A stretch of 20,993 nt of DNA, from assembly GCA_034440235.1 (NCBI GenBank), contig JAWXBR010000036.1, positions 1 to 20,993 on the forward strand. The letters run 5' to 3'. Numbering within the stretch: position 1 is the first letter of the stretch; each line of letters starts with the position of its first letter. Source of the stretch: JAWXBR01 sp034440235. Its GTDB lineage: Bacteria > Bacteroidota > Ignavibacteria > Kapaibacteriales > Kapaibacteriaceae. The position numbers and the translations under genes were made by a program. The notes under the pieces were generated by a model that saw only the letters and a list, made by a program, of their open reading frames with translations, made no database searches and was not told the origin of the DNA. Below are positions 1 through 7,616 of the stretch, in pieces.

Positions 1-31
1 AGAATAATTGTACTGTTTTCTATCAGCACTG

Positions 32-57
32 TGATCTTCCCCCGCTTTCATTTACAG
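32..57 (+). repeat. Terminal inverted repeat, left end of IS remnant
   Basis: Begins TGATCTTCCCCCG and pairs with 460-485 at 22 of 26 positions. Mismatches fall at offsets 14, 18, 19 and 22, so the outer 13 bases are perfectly conserved. Confidence 0.75.
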
Positions 58-430
58 GTAGGTTGATCGCGTTGTTATGATCAGCTCTTGTTCGAACTGT
101 GTGGCGTCATACACGCTGCTAGGCAGCTGCCTGGATGTAGCCGCTGACCTATGTAGAAGGTGGGGCGTCCACCGATACACGCATGTACGCGCATGACGCA
201 GATCATCGAATAGCATTTGTGCCTTGAGCTCCTGCGTCATCCGAGCCCAGAACGTGCTGTTTCACACCGGATTTCGCTATCCACTGGCGTAGTGTTTCCT
301 CTGCTACACCAAGTTGCTTTGCTGCTCGCAACAGCGGGATCTTTTGTTCAATGACGAGTGCTACCGCCTCACGCTTAAAGCCGTCATCGTATAGACAGCC
401 ACGTTTTCCCGTTTCAATGTCAAACTTCCA
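52..430 (-). pseudogene. IS3-family transposase fragments (OrfA N-terminus, probable OrfB C-terminus)
   Basis: The minus frame 430-203 has no ATG and is closed upstream by TAG at 433-431. It encodes an OrfA-type (pfam01527-like) helix-turn-helix: FKREAVALVIEQ, then AAKQLGVAEETLRQWI. It ends at a TGA at 203. In a second minus frame, 240-52, the last residues (YDATQFEQELI) resemble the SPAQFEQ ending of IS3 OrfB proteins. That frame offset is what would be expected for an OrfA/OrfB pair with the DDE catalytic core deleted. The OrfA assignment is firm; the OrfB tail is a weak resemblance. No functional transposase can be made. Confidence 0.65.
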
Positions 431-459
431 CTATAATATTAGCAATGGAGATCGAGCCA

Positions 460-485
460 CTGTCAACTAAACCGGGGGAAGATCA
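460..485 (-). repeat. Terminal inverted repeat, right end of IS remnant
   Basis: Reverse complement begins TGATCTTCCCCCGG and matches the left repeat at 32-57. The transposase OrfA fragment reads inward from this end, so this is the left end of the element in transposase orientation. Confidence 0.75.
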
Positions 486-553
486 CTTCGTCTTGTGACT
501 CAAGTTATCACTGAAACAATTGAACACGCCATATCCAATGGCAACGACCTATG

Positions 554-829
554 TCAGAAAGGTACGTGCTCGTTGTTCGAATTCGGCGGTCGATGATAAT
601 CATTCCGCATACATTTCGTTCGAGGAAAAACTTTTAATTCTCCGTGATAGAATAGCAGGTCGATGTGATCAAGTGTGTCGTGCAGATACAGAGAATAGAA
701 TTCATCTTTAGAGTAAAAGACATACTGCTTTTCACGGTGTGTGACGAGCAATCGTGTTTCGAGGTGTCCCATTTCGTCAGCGCGTTTACCTTCCATCAGA
801 GGGAATATTCTCATCACAGAAATCCTCAT
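554..829 (-). CDS. Hypothetical 91-aa protein, uncertain
   Basis: Open minus-strand frame downstream of the HEAT-repeat gene, 39 bp away and in the same direction. The product starts MRISVMRIFPLMEGKRADEMG and is rich in aromatic and charged residues; it has no signal peptide, no membrane segment and no motif I recognise. A short frame overlapping the HEAT stop by ATGA (872 down to 786, 28 codons) runs into this one in a different phase, so a frameshifted single gene is possible. It could equally be a chance ORF. The IS remnant lies about 70 bp beyond its stop. Confidence 0.3.
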   Translation of the reverse strand: MRISVMRIFPLMEGKRADEMGHLETRLLVTHREKQYVFYSKDEFYSLYLHDTLDHIDLLFYHGELKVFPRTKCMRNDYHRPPNSNNEHVPF

Positions 830-868
830 CCATTTGGTTCGCTTCCATCGATGATCTCATCCCGCTGT

Positions 869-1447
869 TCATCTTTCGATCTTCTTTAGCGCCGACCTCG
901 CCTCTTTTCTAATCAACGACCTCGGATGATTGAGTAGTACAGCAATCTTATCTACAGCCATCTTGGATTTCATCCTGCCCAAAGCCTCCAAAGCGTGGGT
1001 GGCTACTTCCTCATCGTCCAGTAAGCAAAGCAATATATCCTCTGCTTCTTCTGACTTTACCTTTCCCAACGCCGCGACGAACATTTGCCGCGAGGTCCCA
1101 TTGCCTTTGTCCAGTCCAATAGCTAGGATATCATTGACATCATCTTTTGTTATTACCATGTACATTGTGTTTCCAATTGCCCAGCGCAACGAACTCTTAT
1201 CCTTTTGAGTTTTGTTATACGCCGAAATCAGAACTGGTCCAGCCTTTCCAATTGCTTCCTTCACCGCCAACGCTCTGATTACTCCCTCCGTCACCACATC
1301 AGGTTCAGTATCCTCGTTCAAAAGACGCAATAGAATTGGCACGGCAGCAGGATACGGCCTATCCGTATTCACCAAGTCGTATATGTCTTGAATGGATATT
1401 CCAGCGGCGGCCAGCTCTGATTTGATTCTCTCTTGGTCTACCGCCAT
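869..1447 (-). CDS. HEAT-repeat protein
   Basis: A helical-repeat protein of about 193 residues from the chosen ATG (MAVDQERIK). Repeated pairs of amphipathic helices are visible, for example AVPILLRLLNEDTEPDVVTEGVIRAL, then MFVAALGKVKSEEAEDILLCLL and ATHALEALGRMKSKMAVDKI, with the final unit HPRSLIRKEARSALKKI. This spacing and the D/E-R-Alanine pattern are typical of HEAT/PBS-lyase-type repeats, which act as protein-binding scaffolds. No catalytic motif is present and the partner is unknown. The frame is open up to an ATG at 1594, but the extra N-terminal residues are arginine-rich, run through a perfect hairpin and look non-coding. A third possible ATG lies at 1477. No signal peptide, so probably cytoplasmic. 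Confidence 0.7.
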   Translation of the reverse strand: MAVDQERIKSELAAAGISIQDIYDLVNTDRPYPAAVPILLRLLNEDTEPDVVTEGVIRALAVKEAIGKAGPVLISAYNKTQKDKSSLRWAIGNTMYMVITKDDVNDILAIGLDKGNGTSRQMFVAALGKVKSEEAEDILLCLLDDEEVATHALEALGRMKSKMAVDKIAVLLNHPRSLIRKEARSALKKIER

Positions 1448-1530
1448 GCTAATGCTGTTGTTATCGTTCGTTCGCATAAAATTAGCACGTGCTCGGATTC
1501 TGGTGTGCGAATCGAGATGACGTAGGTGAC

Positions 1531-1553
1531 GGCTGCGGTTGGAAACCGCAGCC
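1531..1553. repeat. Perfect 10-bp hairpin
   Basis: GGCTGCGGTT-GGA-AACCGCAGCC forms a 10-bp GC-rich stem with a 3-nt loop between the T9SS/VWA gene and the HEAT gene. On the plus strand it is followed about 11 bases later by a run of seven T. On the minus strand, the direction of both neighbouring genes, no T run follows. It could be a terminator-like structure or an mRNA-stability hairpin. Confidence 0.55.
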
Positions 1554-1585
1554 GGACCTAACACTTTTTTTCTGCCAAGCCCCTT

Positions 1586-1606
1586 GCATTCCATGGAATG
1601 GAATGC
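1586..1606. repeat. Inverted repeat just after the VWA gene stop
   Basis: GCATTCCA-TGGAA-TGGAATGC gives a perfect 8-bp stem and a 5-nt loop. It lies 6 bp beyond the stop of the minus-strand VWA/T9SS gene. No T tract follows on the minus strand, so a Rho-independent terminator is not clearly supported. Confidence 0.5.
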
Positions 1607-1611
1607 GCGCC

Positions 1612-3089
1612 TTACCGCACAACAGTTAGCGTGGCAATGGTCGACACTCTACCGATGGTAATACGCAGATGGTATACGCCTGGCACGAGACCGCCGGTGC
1701 AAATCGCCTGAAGGTCTAATGGGAGGCTTACGATGCCAGAGTACGTGCCGTGAAGGACGATGCTTCCTAACATGCGACCGTCGATGCCGATGACTTCGAG
1801 GACGATACGATCGGTGGGCACGTCGACATTCATTTCGACGGTGGCAGTTGTCTTTACAGGATTCGGATAGATACGCACCGGATGGCTGTCAACAGGATAA
1901 TCGTAAACGGAGGTTTGCGTTGGGTCGGTTGGATCGGTCGGGTCTATTGGATCGTCGCTCGTGGATGTGAAGGTCGTGAACGGCGTAAGGATGCCGCAGT
2001 TGTTCCAAGCCTTACGATCTCCGCACGCCATTCTTTCCATATTGCGGTTTGCCCCTTCTCCTTGCTCATCAAATCGAGCAATGCATTGATTCGCATACGA
2101 GCCCAGAGTTTCGGTACGAACGCATGTGTAACACTGTCACCCGACAGCGTTCCATTGTACGATGATGATACATGTCCGTTCACCGATTCACCGTCGATTG
2201 TCACTTGTATCGCACCAGGTGTTGCATAGCGGCCAGAAAGAACGAACTGCTCACCAGCATAGATGTCGGGCAGAGCTAATGGACAGATATCGTACACGCT
2301 GTTGGGCGAGAAAGAAACTGTTGGGTCTTTGAGGAGCGGAGTGCTGATCTTGGCGAAGAACGTCGAAATACGTGATGCGACGTTGCCTGCGTCGGTTATG
2401 AGATCTACTTCGCCACGGTTGTCCGCCGAAATCCTACGTAGTACATCCGCACTTACGTCTTTGCCGATGCCAAATACATAAATGAGGACGTTGTCTGCAT
2501 TACGCGCAACAACTTCCTCGAACTGGACGGGTGCCACACCGTCGGTGATGAAAACAATGGTGTTGACATCGTTCGAACCGTTGAACTGACCCAGGGCTGA
2601 CGTCAACGCACCCATGATGTTTGTACCGCTCACGAGGCTCTGAGCTCTCACGCGAGACTTGAGCATTTCGATATTCTGCGGCGTCGCTTTTACAGCGCCC
2701 TGTGAAAGATCGATGACGTTATCGCTGAATGCCATGACGCTCACATAATCTTCGGACGACATGCGGTCTAAGCAGAACGTGACTGCTTCGCGAGCTTGGT
2801 CAAACTTCACGCCGCTCATCGAACCGCTGACATCATAGAGTAGACATACGCGCTTTGTCAGTCTCGCGCTTCCACCTGTTGCATCGTCTTCGGGGACAGT
2901 CAGAAACAATGCATATCCGTCCTCATGTCCCGGCTTACAACTGAGGATATCCATGTGTCCGGCCCGCAATGGCAGGGTGCATGTAAACTTCATCGTTGTT
3001 GCATCGGCTCTGAATGTCTGACGATACTTCACTGAAGTGGCCGTCAACTCACCAGCACTGATTGTCGGAGCAATGGTACACTGCTGCAT
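1612..3089 (-). pseudogene. VWA-domain (inter-alpha-trypsin-inhibitor type) protein with T9SS sorting domain, frameshifted and N-truncated
   Basis: The first frame (3089-1944) holds a von Willebrand A domain with a full MIDAS: D86-x-S88-x-S90 (DVSGSMSG), T156 (SGTN) and D183 (ITDG). It then follows the ITIH-like architecture up to EIVRLG. The family normally continues at once into an x-I-L-T-P-F/Y-T motif. Here that motif (GILTPFTTF) is in the other frame (2040-1612), so a one-base deletion near 1996-2010 splits the gene. The second frame continues through a DPTDPTDPT linker into a T9SS type A sorting domain (IYPNPVKTTATVEM ... GVYHLRI). The N-terminus also looks lost: there is no signal peptide, only the end of the VIT-like region precedes the VWA domain, and an in-frame TAG lies 27 bases upstream of the ATG. 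A T9SS cargo without a Sec signal could not be exported. A sequencing error could explain the frameshift but not the missing N-terminus. Confidence 0.75.
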
Positions 3090-3137
3090 ATGGCATTCTA
3101 AGCCCCGACGCAGCTACAACCTCTGCTGCGAGCTCTG

Positions 3138-5735
3138 CTACTTCAACACAACAACTTTCTGCACGACGTTGCTCTCGCCCATTTGCACGCGCACGTAGTA
3201 CGTGCCCGACGAAGCCGCTGCGCCCGACGTTGTTAGTCCGTCCCAACGGGTGACGTAGTTGCCCGCGACTAATACATTGCTCTGTAGTGTCGACACAACG
3301 TTGCCCTGCGCGTTTACGACCTGAATGGTAACGGGACGGCCTGCGTTCGATGGTGGCACCTCGAAGGCAATGGTGGTGGTTCCGGACGTTGGATTTGGTA
3401 CAACAGATAGACGCGATGACGCCGACACGGGAAGGGGCTCGCTTACTCCTGTCGTCGTAAGCGTCTGGGGCTCACCTGGGCTTTCGCCGTTAGCGTTTGC
3501 TAAATACGTATACACCCAAGCCGGACGTGGCACGGTGGAGTCTGCGTAGAGCTTTACCCATTCTTCGTCAGACAATCGCATGAATCCTTCGGTGATGCGT
3601 TCGTAGTAGCTACCAACCGGACCCGTGTATGCTGTTACACATCCGTCGGAAGGATCGGCAGCAACGACAACAGCGGTGTTTACTTTACCAGTAGCCACGT
3701 GTAAGACTCTTCCTATAAGATTGCCATTATCGTCGGTGGGTTGTGTATGAACGTCAGCGATAATAAAATCTCCCGCATCGTTGCAGCACCGATTCTCTTC
3801 GCCATAGTAGAGGTTTGGGTAGACACCATCGTACTCGTCAAACCGGTCACATCCCACTGTTTTGTTCTGTTTAACAATCCATCCGTCAATCATTGCTTTT
3901 TCGAGCTCGGAGAACGGAATGCCCGCGATTTCTTTTTCCGACATACTCTCCAGCATCTGACACGTCGAACTGATATGTAATAACGTTTCCTTTAATCGGG
4001 ACATAAAGTATTCGTCGTTTTCACGTTCTTCTATCGTGCCAAGGTATTGGTAAAGATTTTGCGCAAACGCAGCAACGCGTGTATACAACGCCGGGACAGG
4101 TTCTACATAACCAGCTGGATACAGGCAGCCTATGCCACCAGTGTACGATTGCTTTGCATACAGCAGATTGTCGTGACGTAATTCTGCCCACGATGTGAGT
4201 TGCGTGTTGAGTTGCTTCTGAGCCCATGCACCAGTTCTCATGAACATTGGAAGCGACTCACGATTCGGCTGCGGATTCAGCGCTCTGATTGAATTCAGCC
4301 ACGTAGAATACAACGATGTTTCCCAATACGAGGTACTAAGGGTAGATGTCAGATACCGCAGTCCGGCCAGGTTCGGAGCATAGTCATACACCTGCAATTC
4401 ATTGCTTAGCAGCTGTGCTGCAGCATCATTACCGAGTGCAAACATCGCGTCGAGTGGCGATGGCATTAGCCTTAAGAGAACCTTATCGTACACCACATTT
4501 CCAAGGATGTACGAGTCGAGAATAAAACGTTGTCCGAGCAGCATGAACGCAACAGCAGGCTGTATTACATCGGTGGTATCGTCACCATACAGTAGCTGCG
4601 AGAGAATTTTTTGTTCGCCCCCTGAAGCACGAACCGACTCCTGAAAATTCTTCAACACAACATCGTTGAGCAGATCTTCTGGACGCATCCCTGATTGAGA
4701 ACCGTTGCCCTTATAGGCCTGAACAATTGCAGCAAGTGAGGGCAGTGTGAGATTATCCTGTTCTCCAACGAAGCGTGTTATCATTGCGTCGACACCATTG
4801 ATCTCGGCAGCGGCAGTCGTCGACGTCGCAAGATCTGCGAGGATAACACTTAGCATACATTGTCTGCGGATGTCGACGTGCGTCGGGCTGACTTCCGTAG
4901 TAACGGGCGATACTATATAGATTTCAGTCCGGCCAAGCCACATCAGACACTTGAAATACAACTCAAGACTCTCGTTGTCGGTGTAATGGCCTCGAGGTTT
5001 GAACTGACTAAAATCGTAGTCTCGGACACTGGCATCAGAAAACAGTACAATCCTTTGCATGTCTTCGTCAGCAATGCCACTAAGGATTTTCGAAACCGTT
5101 GCAGAGTTTTCTGGAAATTGCGTTAAGGCAAACCTTACTCCCTTCGTCGATAACAATGCACTTGCAACGGTGAGATATACATCGGCATCACGTACCGCCT
5201 TCTGAACGAGAGGATCTTCCGAATAGATCGATGTCGATAGCTTCGCCCGCATCGTGTCGAGTGCAGATTTCATCATGGTCGACAGGCGAGCCATCTCCAT
5301 GTGCTTCAGCATGTTATCGTACGATCTGTGCAGAGCGTGGAGAATGGCATCCGATGAAATGTAAAGGGGCATGTCCTTTATATAGGCATCGAGGAACGCA
5401 GCATTGTAGGTCGGATAACTTAGACGTTCCGAAACCATGAAGCTGTACTTGCCAACAAGACTTTTCTCATACGGAGTGAGCTGAAGTGTACTTGATACCT
5501 GCTGCCCAAACTGCGCAGCACTCAAGTCAGTCGGTGCATATCTGCGAAACATTCCAGCAGGATATTCGCGCAGCAAGTCGTCGGCCGTCATGTCCTTGTG
5601 CTCTTGCTTAAACTTCTTGTACACATCCAAATCCAGCTGGGCGTTGGCCACAGAAGTGCTCACAATCATCGTGACCAGGAAAGTGGCAAAGAAAGCCGTA
5701 CTTGACAAAATTCTGAAGCTGTAGAGAGAACGCAT
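3138..5735 (-). CDS. DUF3160 family secreted protein with T9SS C-terminal domain
   Basis: An 865-residue protein with a Sec signal peptide of about 33 residues ending ANAQ. The body matches the DUF3160 family, with a characteristic segment PLYISSDAILHALHRSYDNML near residues 125-145. The function of that family is unknown. The last ~85 residues form a FlgD-like Ig fold and T9SS type A sorting signal (SVVPNPTSGTTTIAFEV ... SSGTYYVRVQ ... VVQKVVVLK). The product should therefore cross the inner membrane by Sec, then the outer membrane by T9SS, and end on the surface or outside. Its stop lies only ~50 bp upstream of the VWA pseudogene start. The gene is divergent from the propeller gene at 6007. 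Confidence 0.85.
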   Translation of the reverse strand: MRSLYSFRILSSTAFFATFLVTMIVSTSVANAQLDLDVYKKFKQEHKDMTADDLLREYPAGMFRRYAPTDLSAAQFGQQVSSTLQLTPYEKSLVGKYSFMVSERLSYPTYNAAFLDAYIKDMPLYISSDAILHALHRSYDNMLKHMEMARLSTMMKSALDTMRAKLSTSIYSEDPLVQKAVRDADVYLTVASALLSTKGVRFALTQFPENSATVSKILSGIADEDMQRIVLFSDASVRDYDFSQFKPRGHYTDNESLELYFKCLMWLGRTEIYIVSPVTTEVSPTHVDIRRQCMLSVILADLATSTTAAAEINGVDAMITRFVGEQDNLTLPSLAAIVQAYKGNGSQSGMRPEDLLNDVVLKNFQESVRASGGEQKILSQLLYGDDTTDVIQPAVAFMLLGQRFILDSYILGNVVYDKVLLRLMPSPLDAMFALGNDAAAQLLSNELQVYDYAPNLAGLRYLTSTLSTSYWETSLYSTWLNSIRALNPQPNRESLPMFMRTGAWAQKQLNTQLTSWAELRHDNLLYAKQSYTGGIGCLYPAGYVEPVPALYTRVAAFAQNLYQYLGTIEERENDEYFMSRLKETLLHISSTCQMLESMSEKEIAGIPFSELEKAMIDGWIVKQNKTVGCDRFDEYDGVYPNLYYGEENRCCNDAGDFIIADVHTQPTDDNGNLIGRVLHVATGKVNTAVVVAADPSDGCVTAYTGPVGSYYERITEGFMRLSDEEWVKLYADSTVPRPAWVYTYLANANGESPGEPQTLTTTGVSEPLPVSASSRLSVVPNPTSGTTTIAFEVPPSNAGRPVTIQVVNAQGNVVSTLQSNVLVAGNYVTRWDGLTTSGAAASSGTYYVRVQMGESNVVQKVVVLK

Positions 5736-5801
5736 TAGGCCAGACTCCGATAATGTTTCTAAGAATTACAAGGCAACATACAAGGCGGATACCTCTATCC
5801 T

Positions 5802-5823
5802 ATCTATACAAAATCTATACAAA
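5802..5823. repeat. Tandem 11-bp direct repeat
   Basis: ATCTATACAAA occurs twice back to back (5802-5812 and 5813-5823) in the divergent intergenic region upstream of the DUF3160 gene. It may be a regulator site or a simple slippage duplication. The rest of 5736-5842 is AT-rich and probably holds the DUF3160 promoter, but I cannot place one with confidence. Confidence 0.5.
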
Positions 5824-5842
5824 GTCTTATTCGGGTTGTTAG

Positions 5843-6010
5843 ACGTTACTTCAGATTGTTGATGAGAAGGAGACTTTCGAGGCCCATAAGCAGACTACAA
5901 CTACACCACGAGGCGGTAGCAATGTACCTGGCCTACCGCACGGTTCGTACGTCGTCGGTACGATTGCTGGTGATAACGTAGATTGCAGACAACTAATCAT
6001 CAACCGATGA
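5843..6010 (+). pseudogene. Relic: C-terminal tail of a lost T9SS cargo gene
   Basis: A 55-codon open frame runs from just after a TAG (5840-5842) to a TGA at 6008-6010 and contains no usable start codon. Its translation ends GLPHGSYVVGTIAGDNVDC then RQLIINR, which is the typical last two beta-strands of a T9SS type A sorting domain (compare LPxGxYxVxV...KxxIxR). The TGA overlaps the ATG of the next gene as ATGA, so the lost gene was probably once first in an operon with the propeller gene. Only the tail remains; the 5' part is deleted. This is short, so the match rests on pattern recognition. Confidence 0.55.
5913..5939. repeat. Inverted repeat within the T9SS relic
   Basis: GCGGTAG (5913-5919) pairs with CTACCGC (5933-5939) across a 13-nt loop. 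It lies inside the relic frame, so it may be coincidental to coding sequence, or form a leader hairpin for the downstream propeller gene. Confidence 0.3.
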
Positions 6011-7611
6011 AAGCAATTGAAATGCTAACTAGAATCCTTGTTGCAGGTGGCTTATTCTTTGCATTCCTGCTGAATGTTCAAGCCCAGGACGTGCGTGTAA
6101 CGACAACGCCGCGGATGCAGATGGAGACAGGTGCCAGCACGAAGTTTTATGTGAAGGCGCAGGTAGGGGGCTCGTTTAATGCCAGCGTCATGCTGCGTGC
6201 GTCGTCGCCGACGCTGCCGAACGCAGAGTTCACCTTCACACCTGAGCGTCTGAACTTCCCATATGCTGACAGCAGCATATTGAGTGTTGTTACGACTGGA
6301 GCACACAAGCCAGGCAACCACCTCATTGTGATTGAAGGGTATAACGGACCGCTTTCTGTTCGCGATACCGTAACGATTTCGCTAGTAGCGAGGCCAGCAT
6401 GGATGGTGTATGATATGTCTAATTCGCCCCTGCGATCGAACAAAATAAACGCCATAGCTGTAGACAATAATGGTGTGGCATGGATTGGCACCCAAAGAGG
6501 GCTTGCCCGCTTTGACGGACTGAACTGGACCTTGATGGGCGACACTTCGCAGACAGAATTACCATCAGTATTCGAAGTTTGTGTTGACAACGAGGGTAGC
6601 GTCTATACGCCTGGTTACTACTCAGTTGAAAAGTTTAAGAACAACAAATGGACCTCGTCGCCTGCGGTGTTTTACCCCCGCGCTCTTGCAGTTGGCTCGG
6701 ATAATGTCGTGTGGGCTGCGTCGCATCTCGGGTTAACACGACATATCGATACCACGTCGACATACTTTTCAGCAGAAGACCCCAATATCGATATGTACCT
6801 GACGCATCTCGCGGTAGACAATACAAATGCTGTGTGGGTGATTGGCGAAGAAGGTGTTGCGAGGTTTGATGGCACCTACTGGACTCGATTTTCTCCGCAA
6901 GAATTGGGCATGAGTGGAAAATTGGGCGGAGAGCCGAGAATCTTCAAAGGCGTAAACGACACGATGTATGTCCTGGCAGATGATAAGATCGTCACGTTTG
7001 CTGGCGGCGTACACAGCCTCACCTTGCCGGACTCAAAGAACAAGCAATACCCAGGTCCGCGTCCCAAACAACTTGCAGTCGACAGCATAGGAACAACCTG
7101 GATTGTTACCAGCCACAGTTACAACGATCAACACCAGGGACTCGGCCGCGCCAAGGATGGTAACTGGTGGAGCTACAACGTTGGGAATTCTGGACTTCCT
7201 AGCAATACGATCAACGATATCGTGGCTGATAATTTCAACAGGTTGTGGATTTGTACCGATAAGGGACTCGCGATTCTTAACACGAGCCTCGATCCACTCA
7301 TTGCGTTCACTACTGGTGTGAATGAAGAGACAGGCGCAGAACTTCACACTGTATCTGTGATTGCCGGCATTTCGCCCAACCCGTCTTCGAGTAGTGCAGA
7401 AATTATTATAAAATTGGTTAGCACATCACACGTACGCATTTCTGTGATGAATGCTCTCGGCCAGGAAGTCGTGTCCGTGTTCGATGGCACTATGCAGGCA
7501 GGAGAACCGACTATTATGGCGAACACCTCGACGCTGCCCGTGGGCGCATACCTTGTTCGCGTGGTAACTAACGATGCCGTCGAGGCGAAACATCTGATGA
7601 TTGCACGCTAA
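6007..7611 (+). CDS. Secreted beta-propeller (Reg_prop-like) protein with T9SS C-terminal domain
   Basis: From the ATG at 6007 the protein is 534 residues; a TTG at 5983 is in frame but unneeded. A hydrophobic signal peptide (LFFAFLLNVQAQ) is followed by a beta-sandwich-like N-terminal region of ~120 residues. Then come repeats with the signature VDNxxxVWIGTxxGLARFDGxxW, clearest at INAIAVDNNGVAWIGTQRG and LAVDNTNAVWVIGEEG, typical of two-component-regulator propeller blades. The C-terminus is a T9SS type A sorting domain (ISPNPSSSSAEI ... LPVGAYLVRV). No kinase or DNA-binding domain is attached, so this is a secreted propeller, probably a binding or adhesion protein, not a sensor. It is convergent with the GH18 gene; the two stops are only ~5 bp apart. 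Confidence 0.82.
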   Translation: MKAIEMLTRILVAGGLFFAFLLNVQAQDVRVTTTPRMQMETGASTKFYVKAQVGGSFNASVMLRASSPTLPNAEFTFTPERLNFPYADSSILSVVTTGAHKPGNHLIVIEGYNGPLSVRDTVTISLVARPAWMVYDMSNSPLRSNKINAIAVDNNGVAWIGTQRGLARFDGLNWTLMGDTSQTELPSVFEVCVDNEGSVYTPGYYSVEKFKNNKWTSSPAVFYPRALAVGSDNVVWAASHLGLTRHIDTTSTYFSAEDPNIDMYLTHLAVDNTNAVWVIGEEGVARFDGTYWTRFSPQELGMSGKLGGEPRIFKGVNDTMYVLADDKIVTFAGGVHSLTLPDSKNKQYPGPRPKQLAVDSIGTTWIVTSHSYNDQHQGLGRAKDGNWWSYNVGNSGLPSNTINDIVADNFNRLWICTDKGLAILNTSLDPLIAFTTGVNEETGAELHTVSVIAGISPNPSSSSAEIIIKLVSTSHVRISVMNALGQEVVSVFDGTMQAGEPTIMANTSTLPVGAYLVRVVTNDAVEAKHLMIAR

Positions 7612-7616
7612 CGGGC

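Larger units (their letters stand above)
31..486 (-). mobile_element. IS3-family insertion sequence remnant (internally deleted)
   Basis: The two ends carry facing inverted repeats. Positions 32-57 and the reverse complement of 460-485 match at 22 of 26 bases and both begin TGATCTTCCCCCG; position 31/486 also pairs. TGATC-type tips reading inward are typical of IS3-family ends. Between them, on the minus strand, is a transposase OrfA helix-turn-helix fragment and probably the extreme C-terminus of OrfB. A full IS3 element is about 1.2-1.5 kb, so most of the element is gone. No target-site duplication is evident in the few bases flanking the repeats (ACTG on the left, CTTC on the right). Confidence 0.75.

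Noticed and set aside
1531..1571. Rho-independent terminator for the minus-strand VWA gene
   Set aside because: The T run follows the hairpin only on the plus strand, where no gene is being terminated.
869..1594. Long start for the HEAT gene at 1594
   Set aside because: The extra ~49 residues are Arg-rich, run through a perfect hairpin and show no helical-repeat pattern; internal ATGs at 1447 or 1477 fit better.
6007..7611. Hybrid two-component sensor suggested by the propeller repeats
   Set aside because: There is no transmembrane helix, kinase or receiver domain; the protein ends in a T9SS sorting signal.
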